Below are positions 45,766-55,686 of a stretch of DNA of 55,881 nt, piece after piece. Every line of letters starts with the position of its first letter. Position 1 is the stretch's first letter. A model generated the notes under the pieces. It saw nothing but the letters and a program-made list of their open reading frames with translations. It searched no databases and was not told the DNA's origin. The position numbers and the translations under genes were made by a program. Source of the stretch: Thraustochytrium sp. TN22 (Eukaryota; Sar; Bigyra; Thraustochytrida; Thraustochytriidae); the NCBI GenBank assembly GCA_013306675.1, contig JABLUY010000242.1:1-55881 (forward strand), given 5' to 3'.

Positions 45766-48700
45766 ATGCTGTCGCAGCGCAACAATGAGCCGTGGTTTTT
45801 GGACGTGACGGAGGTGGTGGACGCGCTGCGCACGAGCCTGAGCCGCGGGCTGAGCGAGGAGGAGGCCGTGCAGCGCGCCGCGCTGCACGGGAGGAACGAG
45901 CTGCCGGCGGAGGAGCCGACGCCGTTCTTCAAGCTGGTGCTGAAGCAGTTCGAGGACCTCATGGTGCTGCTGCTGCTGGGCGCGGCGACCATCTCGTTCG
46001 TGCTGGCGCTCTTCGAGGACGCGGAGGACATGATGACGGCCTTCATGGAGCCGCTGGTGATTCTGCTGATCCTGATCGCGAACGCGGTGGTGGGCGTGGT
46101 GCAGGAGTCGAACGCGGAGCGCGCGATCCAGGAGCTCAAGGAGTACGAGGCGGCGTCGGCGCTGGTGCTGCGCGACGGCGCAGAGCGCACGGTGCCGTCT
46201 GCGGACCTGGTGCCGGGCGACCTGATCGTGATGCGCGTGGGCGACAAGGTGCCGGCGGACTGCCGTCTGGTCGTCGTGCACGGGTCGCACATGACAGTGG
46301 ACCAGTCGGTGTTGACCGGGGAGAGCGACTCGATCCAGAAGACGGTGGAGCGTCTGCAGCGGCGGCCGCAGCAGGACGCCTCGCTGCTTGTGAATCAGGA
46401 CAAGGTGAACATGCTCTTCGCCGGCACGCTGGTGACGCGCGGGCGCGGGTTGGCTGTGGTCACGTCGACGGGCGTCAACACGGCCATCGGCACGATCCAC
46501 CGCAGCATCGCGGAGCAGGAGCCGGAGAAGACGCCGCTCAAGATCCAGCTGGACGAGTTTGGCGAACAGTTGAGCAAGTGGATTGCCATCATTTGCATCG
46601 TCGTCTGGGTCATCAACATCCACCACTTCGACGACCCGATCCACGGTGGCATTCTGCGCGGCGCCATTTACTACTTCAAGATCGCCGTGGCGCTGGCCGT
46701 GGCGGCCATTCCTGAGGGCCTTCCGGCGGTCGTCACCACGTGCCTGGCGCTTGGCACGCGCATCATGGCGCGCGAGGGCGCCATCGTGCGCTCTCTGCCC
46801 AGCGTCGAGACGCTGGGCTGCACCTCGGTCATCTGCGCCGACAAGACCGGCACGCTCACTACGAACCAGATGGTCGTGCACAAGATCATCATTGCCACGG
46901 ACGCGCGCAGCGCTCTGGACGTGGGCGCTGGCGCCGCCGCGGACGGCCGGCATGCCATGTCGTCGTTGGCGTCGGCCGGGGCGTCGGCGGCGGCGGCGGC
47001 GCCCGCCTCTTCGTCCTCCTCGGTCATGGCGGCCTTCGCGAGCGCCATGTCGGGCGCCGCAGGCGGCGGCGGCAGCTCCGGGAGCGGCAGCAGCGCGGCC
47101 ATTGCCGGTGCCGGCGCGTCTGCGCGCGAGCCCGTGCTCCTGGAGCTCGAGGTGGACGGCGCCGACTATACGCCGGTGGGCCGCGTCAAGCTGGCGACGC
47201 GCGGCGCCGGCAGCGGCGGCAAGGCACCGGTGGTGATCGAGAGCCCGGCGGCGTCAAACCCGTCGCTGCAGGATGTTGCGCGCATCGCGGCGCTGTGCAA
47301 CGAGTCGGCGCTGCACTTTGACGCCACCTCGCGGCACTTCATGCGCACGGGCGAGCCGACCGAGGCGGCGCTGCGTGTGCTGGTGGAGAAGCTGGGTTTG
47401 CCAAACGATCTCATCGCCAACGACCGCGAGGACCTGCGCGTGATGATGCAGCGCGGCGACGACGCCGGGTCCATCACCGAGAGCGCGCGCACGTGCTCGT
47501 ACTTTTGGGAGGCGCAGTTCCGCAAGGAGGCCACCTTGGAGTTCACGCGGTCGCGCAAGAGCATGAGCGTCATCTGCGCGCCCGTGGTGCCAGGCGCCAC
47601 GCCGGCCGGCCAGCCGCGCGTGCTCTTCGTCAAGGGCGCTCCGGAGTCCATCATCCACCGGTGCACGCGCGCGCGGCTCAATTCGGGCGGCTCGGTGCCC
47701 ATCTCCAACAGCTTCCGCGACCACTTTCTGGCCAAGGTCACGGAGCTCATGTCGCAGGGCCTGCGCTGCCTGGCGCTTGCGCAGGGCGAGGCGCCGCTCA
47801 TGGCGGCCGCGCAGTCGTCGCTGGACGTGACGAACGCCAGCCACTTTGAGGCAATCGAGCAACAGCTCACCTTCGTGGGCGTCGTCGCCATGCACGACCC
47901 GCCGCGGCCCGAGGTGCGGCCGGCGATCCAGGAGTGCCAGCGCGCCGGGATCCGCGTCATGGTCATCACGGGCGACGGCAAGCAGACCGCCGAGGCCGTG
48001 TGCCGCGAGATCGGTGTCTTGCCGCCCGAAGACGCGCACGAGTCGGCTTACATGTCCACGGCGAGCGACCGCGACCTGCTCAGCGGCGCGGCCGGCGCCG
48101 GCGCCGTGGGTGCCGCGGACGACGACGACACGCTGGGCGGCCGCTCCATCACTGGCGCCATGTGGTCCAACATGAGTGTGGACCAGCAGCGGCGCGCCGT
48201 GCGTCGGCTCGCTGTGTTCTCGCGCGTCGAGCCGCAGCACAAGCTGGAGGTCGTGCGATACCTGCGCGAGGCCGGCGAGGTGGTGGCGATGACGGGCGAC
48301 GGCGTCAACGACGCGCCGGCGCTCAAGCAGGCCGACATCGGCATCGCCATGGGGTCCGGCATGCCCGTGGCACGCGAGGCCAGCAACATGGTGCTGGTGG
48401 ACGACAACTTCAGCACCATCGTCAAGGCTGTGCGCCAGGGCCGTGCCATCTTCGCCAACACGAAGCAGTTCATCCGCTACCTCATCTCCTCCAACATCGG
48501 CGAGGTGGCCTGCATCTTCTTCACGGCGCTCCTCGGCACGCCCGAGGCGCTCATCCCGGTGCAGCTGCTCTGGGTCAACTTTGTCACGGACGGTCTGCCC
48601 GCCACGGCGCTCTCGTTCAACCTGCCCGACTCGGACGTGATGCGCCGCAAGCCGCGCAGCCGCCGCGAAGGCATCGTCGACGCCTGGATGGCCTTTCGCT

Positions 48701-49293
48701 ACTTCATCATCGGCCTCTACGTTGGCTTGGCCGTCGTGCTGGGCTTTTGCTGGTGGTACACGCTCTTTGAGGGCGGGCCCAAGATTACATTCTCGCAGCT
48801 CGTCTCCTTTGAGAGCTGCGTTGAGGACGACGCCGCGCTCCAGGGCTACTCGTGCCGGATCTTTAAGCACGGCCACGACGGCCAGATCCAGCACCCGAGC
48901 ACCATCGCGCTCTCCATCCTCGTCACCATCGAGATGTTCAACGCGCTCAACTCGCTCTCAGAGAACGAGTCCCTGCTCTCGGTGCCGCCCTGGTCCAACG
49001 CCTGGCTGCTTGCCGCCATCGCGCTCTCCTTCTTGCTGCACTTTGCCATCCTCTACATTCCCTCGCTCGCCAACATCTTCTCGGTCGCGCCCATCACCTT
49101 TGATGAATGGCTCGCCGTCTTTTGGTTCTCCTTCCCCGTCATTTTGCTCGACGAGACCGTCAAGTTCTTCTCGCGCCGCCTGCTTTCGAAGGGCTTCCTC
49201 AACACTTCGCGCAAGGCCGCCATCTCCAAGCCCAGCTTCAACTTTGGCGGCGTTTCCTTTCGCGACGAGCCCGGCGGTCTCAAGCAGGTCTGA
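45766..49293 (+). CDS. SERCA-type (P2A) calcium-transporting ATPase
   Basis: 1175 aa starting at the ATG at 45766; the Gly/Ala/Arg codons upstream are low complexity. All P-type landmarks are present: actuator TGES (Glu186), IPEGLPAVVTT in M4, the phosphorylation site CADKTGTLTTNQM (Asp359), nucleotide-binding KGAPE (623-627) and hinge TGDGVNDAPA (843-851). The run DDPIHGGILRGAIYYFKIAVALAVAAIPEG is characteristic of SERCA pumps rather than plasma-membrane or Golgi (PMR1) types. It moves cytosolic Ca2+ into the ER at ATP expense. An Ala/Ser/Gly-rich insert of about 70 residues follows the phosphorylation site (~385-455), and a second small insert lies near 775. No obvious ER-retrieval signal. 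Confidence 0.95.
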   Translation: MLSQRNNEPWFLDVTEVVDALRTSLSRGLSEEEAVQRAALHGRNELPAEEPTPFFKLVLKQFEDLMVLLLLGAATISFVLALFEDAEDMMTAFMEPLVILLILIANAVVGVVQESNAERAIQELKEYEAASALVLRDGAERTVPSADLVPGDLIVMRVGDKVPADCRLVVVHGSHMTVDQSVLTGESDSIQKTVERLQRRPQQDASLLVNQDKVNMLFAGTLVTRGRGLAVVTSTGVNTAIGTIHRSIAEQEPEKTPLKIQLDEFGEQLSKWIAIICIVVWVINIHHFDDPIHGGILRGAIYYFKIAVALAVAAIPEGLPAVVTTCLALGTRIMAREGAIVRSLPSVETLGCTSVICADKTGTLTTNQMVVHKIIIATDARSALDVGAGAAADGRHAMSSLASAGASAAAAAPASSSSSVMAAFASAMSGAAGGGGSSGSGSSAAIAGAGASAREPVLLELEVDGADYTPVGRVKLATRGAGSGGKAPVVIESPAASNPSLQDVARIAALCNESALHFDATSRHFMRTGEPTEAALRVLVEKLGLPNDLIANDREDLRVMMQRGDDAGSITESARTCSYFWEAQFRKEATLEFTRSRKSMSVICAPVVPGATPAGQPRVLFVKGAPESIIHRCTRARLNSGGSVPISNSFRDHFLAKVTELMSQGLRCLALAQGEAPLMAAAQSSLDVTNASHFEAIEQQLTFVGVVAMHDPPRPEVRPAIQECQRAGIRVMVITGDGKQTAEAVCREIGVLPPEDAHESAYMSTASDRDLLSGAAGAGAVGAADDDDTLGGRSITGAMWSNMSVDQQRRAVRRLAVFSRVEPQHKLEVVRYLREAGEVVAMTGDGVNDAPALKQADIGIAMGSGMPVAREASNMVLVDDNFSTIVKAVRQGRAIFANTKQFIRYLISSNIGEVACIFFTALLGTPEALIPVQLLWVNFVTDGLPATALSFNLPDSDVMRRKPRSRREGIVDAWMAFRYFIIGLYVGLAVVLGFCWWYTLFEGGPKITFSQLVSFESCVEDDAALQGYSCRIFKHGHDGQIQHPSTIALSILVTIEMFNALNSLSENESLLSVPPWSNAWLLAAIALSFLLHFAILYIPSLANIFSVAPITFDEWLAVFWFSFPVILLDETVKFFSRRLLSKGFLNTSRKAAISKPSFNFGGVSFRDEPGGLKQV

Positions 49294-49596
49294 GTAGTGA
49301 GTAGGAGAAGGGCCTGCGCTGAGCCAAGCCAAGCCAAGCCAAGCCAAGCCAAGCCAAGCCAAGCCAAGCCAAGCCAAGCAGAGCCCGCCGTGGTGTGACG
49401 TTGCGGTCCAGAGATGGGCAGCAAAGAGGTACGCAAAGCAAGCCAAGCCAAGCCAAGCCACGGCTCGGCACGGCACTGCAACCAGGCGCCGCACGGCACT
49501 GCATGGGTTGCAGAGCAGACGGACCAACGGGAGAGGGGCAGACAGACTGTGTATTTGTGTGTTTGTGAGGGGCGCATCAACCTGGTGGTGGGGTGG

Positions 49597-49628
<32 letters not shown>

Positions 49629-49749
49629 ACCACCTCTCTGAAGTAGCTATAGAATCGGAGAAGAAATCCTTCCAACTCTTCTAACTTGTTACCAGCAAAA
49701 AGGAGGAAAGTGTGTGTCTTCATGTGCGAGACTATCTAACTTTAGTTTT
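49294..49749. repeat. Convergent intergenic with (CCAAG)n and (TGGC)n
   Basis: CCAAG is repeated about 11 times at 49324-49379, a shorter run of it lies at 49440-49459, and TGGC is repeated 7 times at 49601-49628. The rest is AT-richer 3' flank of the pump and channel genes. Confidence 0.85.
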
Positions 49750-52665
49750 CTAAACCTTCTTGAGAAGGGCATTGCTAATCAGGCTGTGCAAGCTGTCGAG
49801 ACTATCGCGCAGCTTGCGGTTATCCTCGCGCAGACTGACAATGGTTGCGTCGACCTGAGACATCCAAGAGCGCACCTCGTTCAACGTCTCGGCCTTGATG
49901 GCGGAGTCGTCATCGTTGTCCTCCTCGTTGTCCTCATACTCGTTGTCATCGTAAGCGGAGTCGGCGAGGGAAACGTAGCTCTTGGCCGGAACGAGGACCG
50001 GCGCGAGCGGGTCGCTGCCGCGGGCCGAGCCCATCCCGACGCCGGGCACTTGAGGCTTGTCAGGCTCATCGTCGCGGGTGTGCGCGCCGGGAAAGCTGGT
50101 CATGAAGTTCTGCGCGCGCATCCGCGATAGGTCTGCAGCGGCGCCTCCCGAGTTGCGACGCTGGTTGACATGCTCGAGTCGGCGCTTGGCCGTGAGTCGG
50201 ATCTCGCTGGCCACGTCCGGGTACTCGTCCATAAGCGTCTTGAGGTCCTGCTTACTGAGGGCATAAACGTGGCACTCGGTGGCGGCCAGTACAGATACGC
50301 GGTGGCGCTCCGAGAGCATGCAGCCGATCTCGCCAAAGTAAGAGCCTGCAATGATGGACTTGAACTTGCGGCCGTCAGGCAGCACCACGACGGCACGACC
50401 CTCGATGAGAAAGAACATCTCGTCCGCGTGCTGGCCACGCGTGGAAATATAGTCCCCACGACCGTACTGCAGCGGGCGCAGAAGGGCGACGGTCGAGGCA
50501 ATGAATTGCGGGCTCTTCTTGAGGAAGAAGGGAATCTTGGGAACCAGCTCTCGATGCACATGTAGCGTGACCTCGGTGCGCAGTTGCGTAGAGAGCATGG
50601 ACAGAACGCTGGCCATCTCGTTCGGATCAGAGTCGCCGCCGACGCGCGTCGTGACGTAGTCAAAGTACGTCATGATGCGGCGGCGCATGGCCCAGGGCAT
50701 GGACGTCTCACGCATGAAATCCACCAAGAGGCGCTGCTTGCGCTTGACCGCGGCGGTGCGGCGGTCGAACATGGTCATGATGGACGAGATGGTACTGATG
50801 ACGAAGGCGTACCAGCTGACGCCCACGACCATGCAGACGATGCTAAAGATCTTCTCTCGGTTGGTGAAAGCGTGTACCTGTGTGGATGAGAAGCGAGAGA
50901 GCAAGCGGAGGGGTCAGTGAGCGAGTGCATGCGCGCAAGAGTGGGCTGGGCGAGAAGGAGGTGCACGTACGTCTCCGTAGCCGATTGTGGTGAGCGTGCT
51001 AAAGGACCAGTAAATGGAGCTGAGGTACTTGGACATGTGGTCGTGATCCTGTATGCCGTACTGGAAGATCCAGCTGTCGGTCGGGATCTCATCGTAGCCA
51101 ACCCAGGCTACAAAGTACCAGAAGCAGCCGATGAGGTGCGTGACGAGGAAGACGCCGAAAATGACCTTGAACATGCGCGTGAAGGCACCGTTGATGCCGA
51201 TATTGTGGCGTTCCCACTGGTGAAAGTAGCGCAGCAGCTTGAAGACGCGCAGCAGCTTGAGCAGGCGCAGCAGCTTCATGAGGCGCAGCAGGCGGGGCAG
51301 GCGCGCGATCTTGCCGAGGCGGTTAAGCTGCGCGTCCGCCTCGGTGGTATTCTGCAACGCGAGCAGCTTGTAGAGCGGCACGGACGCGATGAGGTCGATA
51401 AGGAGCCAGGTTCGCGCGTAGTGGATGAGAATCAGCTTGGGATCTACGACGAGCTCGCCGTTGCGGTCCTCGTGTGCGCATATCAGGTTCACGAAGATGT
51501 CGAGGATGAAGAGGATGTCAACGAGCAGGTCGAAGGCGTCGGCGCCTCCGTCCGGCTCAATGTCAAAGCACACGCGGACGGGCACGGTTACCACCACATA
51601 GAAGAGCATGAGCACGAGGACCGCCTCCCAGGCGCGGCGGAAGCGGTTGCGCGGCATCATGATGAACCAATGCTTGAAGGTGTAGGCCGGCTGCGTGTAG
51701 AAGCGCGGGTCGGTCTCGTCGTACATTTCGGCGTGGCCCGCATTGGTCACACCATACATGCGCAAGTCCTCCTCCATGCGCTTAATGCCGCCCATGGTCT
51801 TGGTGGCAACCCTGAGCTTACGCCAGCCGCGGCTCGCCGCCCCCTTGAAGCTGGACTCCTCGGAGAGCCGACGGTTGGCGTCCGAAGGCAGGTCGCCGAC
51901 CTGGTCTCGCAGCTCGGAGGCGACGAGCTCCTCGCTGGGGCGGCGTCCGCCGTGCGGCGGACTCGCTCCCTGTGCGTCGCGCGCCTGGCTCCGCCTCTTG
52001 CGCATGGAGCCGCGGCGCGGCTCGCTGGTGTGCTCTTGTGTCGAAGCGCGCACCGCGCTCGTGCGCCGATCCAGGGTCGGGATGATGCCGGTCGAGGACT
52101 CGGGCTCCTCTTCGTCGTTCTCCTCTCCCTCCACCAAGCCTTGGAGGTCTTTGGCGTCCTCTTGCGCGCCGCAGTCGTTGGCGCTGTCTGCGCAGTCCCT
52201 GCTGGAGCGCCGCCTGCTGGAGCGGCTCTTGCTCGACTGCGTCTTGCCGGATGCATCCAGCTCCCGCGCGTCCTCCGCGATCGACTCGAGGCTTCCGGAC
52301 GGAATAATAGGTGCCCGGCCCGAGGCCAGGTTCAGGGTGCTGTCCACGCCTCCCGCGTCGCGGGCGAAGCTGTCGTCCTCGTCTTCGCCTGTGGAGGACG
52401 CCTGCGAATCTTCTTCGTCCTCGCCATCCGACTGGTGCACGGTCGGCAAGGGCACGACCTTGACGCGCGACTGCATGAGGTTGGTGCTGGGCCCCACATA
52501 CTCCTCGTACTGGTAGCGTAGCAAGTCGATGCCCGTCGGGCCGAGACCCTCGGCCGAGTCGAGCACGCTCAGGTCGCCATCAAATCGGGTGCGCTCGCGT
52601 GGCCGCTGGAAAGACTTGCTCCTCTCGATGGACGCCAGCAAATGGTTCGGGTTCACGCCACTCAT
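49750..52665 (-). CDS. Cyclic-nucleotide-binding voltage-type cation channel (2 exons)
   Basis: Exon 1 is 52665-50971 and exon 2 is 50877-49750, giving 940 aa. A long disordered Ser/Glu-rich N-terminus (~1-330) precedes six membrane segments. S4 is an Arg/Lys ladder (KIARLPRLLRLMKLLRLLKLL). The pore ends TTIGYGD in exon 1, and exon 2 continues VHAFTNREKIFS into S6. A C-linker (MPWAMRRRIMTYFDYV) and a cyclic-nucleotide-binding domain (~660-770) follow, with DEMFFLIEGRAVVVLPDG and GSYFGEIGCML. The phosphate-binding cassette Arg seems to be in RHRVSV. The filter GYGD suggests K+ selectivity, as in EAG/HCN/plant AKT relatives. A C-terminal coiled coil (SLREDNRKLRDSLDSLHSLI) may aid tetramerisation. 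Confidence 0.92.
50878..50970 (-). other. Intron in the channel gene
   Basis: 93 bp on the minus strand. Donor GTACGT begins at 50970, right after the Asp codon of the GYGD filter; acceptor CACACAG ends at 50878. Without splicing both halves end or start nonsensically. Confidence 0.9.
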
Positions 52666-53860
52666 GGTGTGTCACTGCGCGAGCGAGCGAGCGAGTGAGC
52701 GAGCCTGACGGCGAGCGGGCCTGCGATCAAGCAAGCGAGCGAGCGAGCGGCCGACCGCTGCGCCTCGCCTCGCTTTGCCGCGCCTCGCCTTGCCGCGCCT
52801 CGTCGCGCTGCGCCAAACCGAGCCGCGCGGCGTGCGCCGCGCGCGCTCCGGTCTGTTCGCCACCAGGGTAGGCGCCCCAGCCGCCGCCACTAGCGCCTTA
52901 GGCCTAGAGGAGCCGTTTCTCTCAAAGAGGAAATCTTCTCCATATTTTGCCAAGTTCTGCAGTGCTTTCAGTCCCCTTCAATTTGCCTGACTCAATGGCG
53001 GAGCCGTTGCGCTTTTGGCCGCCCACCGCCAGCTCTGGGACATAAAACCAAGCACGAGGTCAATGGAAGCTGCTGAGCTGCGGCCACGTCCCAAGCTAGT
53101 TTCCGAGTGAAAAGAAGGCTGGTGCTGCTGGCGATGCTTGCGTGAAGGGCCGTGAATCCACAAGCACGGTTCGCTTTGCGAACCTTGTGCACCGTTTCTG
53201 CGGGGCAGGGACCCGGTGTGTAGCTTGAGGACCCCGGGCCCAATCAGGCAACACATGGTGCACACTTCTGCCACTGCTGGCTGGCCACTCCGGGGATGGC
53301 GAGCTTCACGCGTTGCGCGCTCTGAAGCTGTGCGAGGCGCAGAGAACGGGCGATGCGACCCCGGCGACCCGGGCGACCCCGGCGAATGGCGGTCCGAGTC
53401 TGGCCAGCCTCAGGCGAGGCGGCCCTCCGCACGGCCGCTCGCCACGAGCTTCTCGCGAAGTACCATGGACGCCGCCTCCGACGCTCAGATGATCAGCAGG
53501 CTGACTCGGAGCCGGCCAGCCATGCTTATGTGAGGCAGGCTGCCAGAGCGCGGGCTATTGTGAGCCACTCGCCGGCCCACTCTTGCAACCCAAGCGTGAG
53601 CAGTGAGTTGTGATCACTGTCGCTACGCATGCCTCCTTGCGACAGTGTGGTTTCGACAGACCGTGAGGCGCAGGTCGGCGGGCGACGGGCCGGCGGCGAC
53701 GCGCGCAGCGGCTGCCGAAGGGCACAAGGTCCCTGCGCAGTCTATGCCCTGCGGCAGACTCGCATCGCCCAGCAGCAAACCTGAATCGAGATCAGCGGCG
53801 AGCAAAGCAACAAACAGGACAGCCAGCCCGAAACCGCAAACGAGCTCAGCAGAAAACAGA
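52666..53860. other. 1.2-kb divergent intergenic, channel / cystatin
   Basis: Contains GCGA tetramer repeats (about 52678-52698 and 52733-52750) and CGCCTCG/TTGCCG repeats (52765-52805) close to the channel start, then ordinary sequence. Frames in it (for example 53216-53533) show no domain. Probably two promoters. Confidence 0.45.
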
Positions 53861-54274
53861 ATGACGGAGGTGGAGCAGCAGCAGGTGGAGCAGGCCGTGG
53901 AGGGCCGCCGCGAGGAGGTGCCGCGGCAGCAGAAGATGGTGGGCGCCTTCGGCGACCTGCAGGAGCCGGATGAGACGACGCACCAGCTGCTGGACACCTT
54001 TCTGCCGATGCTGGAGCAGAAGGTGCAGGAGAGCGGCGAGAACGCCGCCGTCAAGGACGTGGCGGACGTCAAGATCATGGGCGTCAAGCGCCAGGTCGTG
54101 GCTGGTACCAACCACAAGATTTACCTGTCGCTCAAGTCGTCCGGCTCGCAGTGGGTGGTGACGATCTTTGAGCCGCTCCCGAGCGCGCGCCAGGCGCCCA
54201 CGCTCATGGACGTCTCCAAGCACGACGCGGAGGCGGAGGCCAAGGGCGAGCAGCAGGCGGCCAAGGAGGAGTAA
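53861..54274 (+). CDS. Stefin-type cystatin (cysteine protease inhibitor)
   Basis: 137 aa from the ATG at 53861, in a favourable context (AACAGAATGA). The frame upstream is not supported. It has the three cystatin contact sites: an N-terminal Gly region (MVGAFGD, residues 26-32), the first hairpin QVVAG (78-82) followed by TNHKIYLSLK, and a second hairpin region with PLP (105-107). There is no signal peptide and no disulphide Cys, so it is an intracellular type 1 (stefin) inhibitor of papain-family proteases such as cathepsins. It is longer than animal stefins (about 98 aa) because of a Gln/Glu-rich N-terminus and a charged tail. Confidence 0.88.
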   Translation: MTEVEQQQVEQAVEGRREEVPRQQKMVGAFGDLQEPDETTHQLLDTFLPMLEQKVQESGENAAVKDVADVKIMGVKRQVVAGTNHKIYLSLKSSGSQWVVTIFEPLPSARQAPTLMDVSKHDAEAEAKGEQQAAKEE

Positions 54275-54765
54275 ATTGATGAATGAATTTTGACCCACAA
54301 GACGCCAAGCGGTGTGTGCGCGTTCACGTCTTGCGACAAGATCATGGCCGTCGTGTGACCTCGCGTAAGCCAAGAGCCTACGCGAAAGCCACAAGAGACC
54401 ACGCGAAAACCAAGTGATGCAAGCGATGCGTGTGACCATAGTCATGCGTCCACGTCATGCGACAAGACAAAGGCCGTGTAAGCTCGCGGAAGCGAAGAGA
54501 CCACGCAAAAGCAAATTGATGCGCACCTAACCGCTGCCACGCTGTAGACCGGGCAAAGAGTGGCTCTCCAGCACATGCACCCTTGCACTCCTGTGACTTG
54601 CTTGATTCCGGTCCACTGATCGTTCGCGTCCCGGAGGGTTCCCTTTGTGTGTGTTTTGGGGGTGTCTTATCTTTTTTGGGTCTTATCTTTTTTGGGTTCT
54701 TTTTTCAATCAGATTCTAACTGCTGGTGCTGCTGGTGCTGCTGGTGAGAGCCCCACTAACGTAGC
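54275..54765. repeat. Convergent intergenic with ~90-bp imperfect direct repeat
   Basis: CACGTCTTGCGACAAG at 54325 and CACGTCATGCGACAAG at 54451 begin two similar segments (54325-54418 and 54451-54522) that share GGCCGT, CTCGCG-AAGC and CCACGC-AAA. Further on, TCTTATCTTTTTTGGG occurs twice (54665-54695) and GCTGGT is repeated at 54721-54745. Confidence 0.6.
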
Positions 54766-55686
54766 TTAGTACGGGTCGGCGCCACCAAGCTGGATGCGCA
54801 TGGCCTCCTCCTCGGTAAGTGGCGGCAGGCGGCCAAAGCTGGCAGGCACGTTCTCGAGGTACTCGACCTTGGTGTCCGGGATGCCGGCCGCCTTGGTGAT
54901 CTCGGTGCGCGAAGCCTTGGGCGGGCCGGTGGGCGGCGCAGCGCCGCCGGCCCCGTACGAGGCGGTCTGGGCAGTCTGCTCGCCGGTAGAAGAGGCCTCC
55001 GCGGCGGCCGGCGGCACGCCCATGGCCTTGTCGATGGCCGCGCGGTCGCCGTAGCGGAAGTGGATCATGGGCTTCTTGAGCGGCTCAAGGTGCATGTCGT
55101 GCTCTGGCGCGGCCTCGGCGCTGCCGGAGCCGGAGCCGGCGGCCTGCGCGGGCGCGGCGTCCTCGGCCTTGCCGGCGTCCGAGCCGGCGGCGGCAGCCGC
55201 CTTCTTGGGCGCGGCCTCCCCGACCTCGATCTCCGCGATGGGCTGGTCCGTGTGCACCGTATCCTCGACCTGCGCCAGCTGCTTGGTCAGTGTGCCGGCC
55301 GTGGGCGACCGGATGTCCACGGCCACCTTGTCGGTCTCGATGACGCAGATCACCTCGTCCATCTCCACGCTGTCGCCGGGCTGCTTCAGCCACTCCACCA
55401 GGTCGCCCTGCGTCACGGCCTCGCCCATGGCCGGCACCGGCACGGTCTGCGTCTCCATGAGCAGGCCGCTCGCGCGGAACGCGCGCGTCTGCGCCGCCCA
55501 CGCCGCGCCGCCCTGCGCGCGCATCGTCAGCGCAGGCGCCTGCGTCAGCGTCAGCTCGGGCGCCATGGCGCCGCCCAGCCCGCCGCGCGCCTCCGCGCCG
55601 CCCAGCCGCCTCGCCGCTGCCGCCAGGAGCCCGCCGGCGTGCCTCCGCGCCGCGCCGCGCGCCGCCGCCGCCGGCGCCATCGCCAT
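54766..55686 (-). CDS. KGD4: Lipoyl domain fused to a KGD4/MRPS36-like tail, mitochondrial
   Basis: 306 aa from the ATG at 55686. Residues 1-75 form an Ala/Arg-rich mitochondrial presequence. Residues ~77-155 are a lipoyl domain of the 2-oxoglutarate dehydrogenase E2 kind: [19 protein letters not shown], with the lipoylated Lys120 in [14 protein letters not shown]. An Ala/Ser/Gly linker follows. Instead of a peripheral-subunit-binding domain and acyltransferase, the C-terminus has [12 protein letters not shown] (204-215) and [19 protein letters not shown] (288-306). These match the two conserved ends of KGD4/MRPS36, the adaptor that holds E3 to the 2-oxoglutarate dehydrogenase core. The protein thus looks complete and not a truncated E2. 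It would both carry lipoate and recruit E3, which is inference. Confidence 0.78.
   Translation of the reverse strand: MAMAPAAAARGAARRHAGGLLAAAARRLGGAEARGGLGGAMAPELTLTQAPALTMRAQGGAAWAAQTRAFRASGLLMETQTVPVPAMGEAVTQGDLVEWLKQPGDSVEMDEVICVIETDKVAVDIRSPTAGTLTKQLAQVEDTVHTDQPIAEIEVGEAAPKKAAAAAGSDAGKAEDAAPAQAAGSGSGSAEAAPEHDMHLEPLKKPMIHFRYGDRAAIDKAMGVPPAAAEASSTGEQTAQTASYGAGGAAPPTGPPKASRTEITKAAGIPDTKVEYLENVPASFGRLPPLTEEEAMRIQLGGADPY

Noticed and set aside
50917-52521. 534-codon plus-strand frame opposite the channel gene
   Set aside because: Antisense shadow of the S1-S6 coding sequence, with no recognisable fold.
53216-53613. Small ORFs in the channel/cystatin intergenic region
   Set aside because: No conserved pattern, and overlapping frames on both strands of similar length.
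54766-55686. Truncated E2 acyltransferase pseudogene
   Set aside because: The C-terminus matches the end of KGD4 and the frame closes properly, so a complete fusion protein explains it better.
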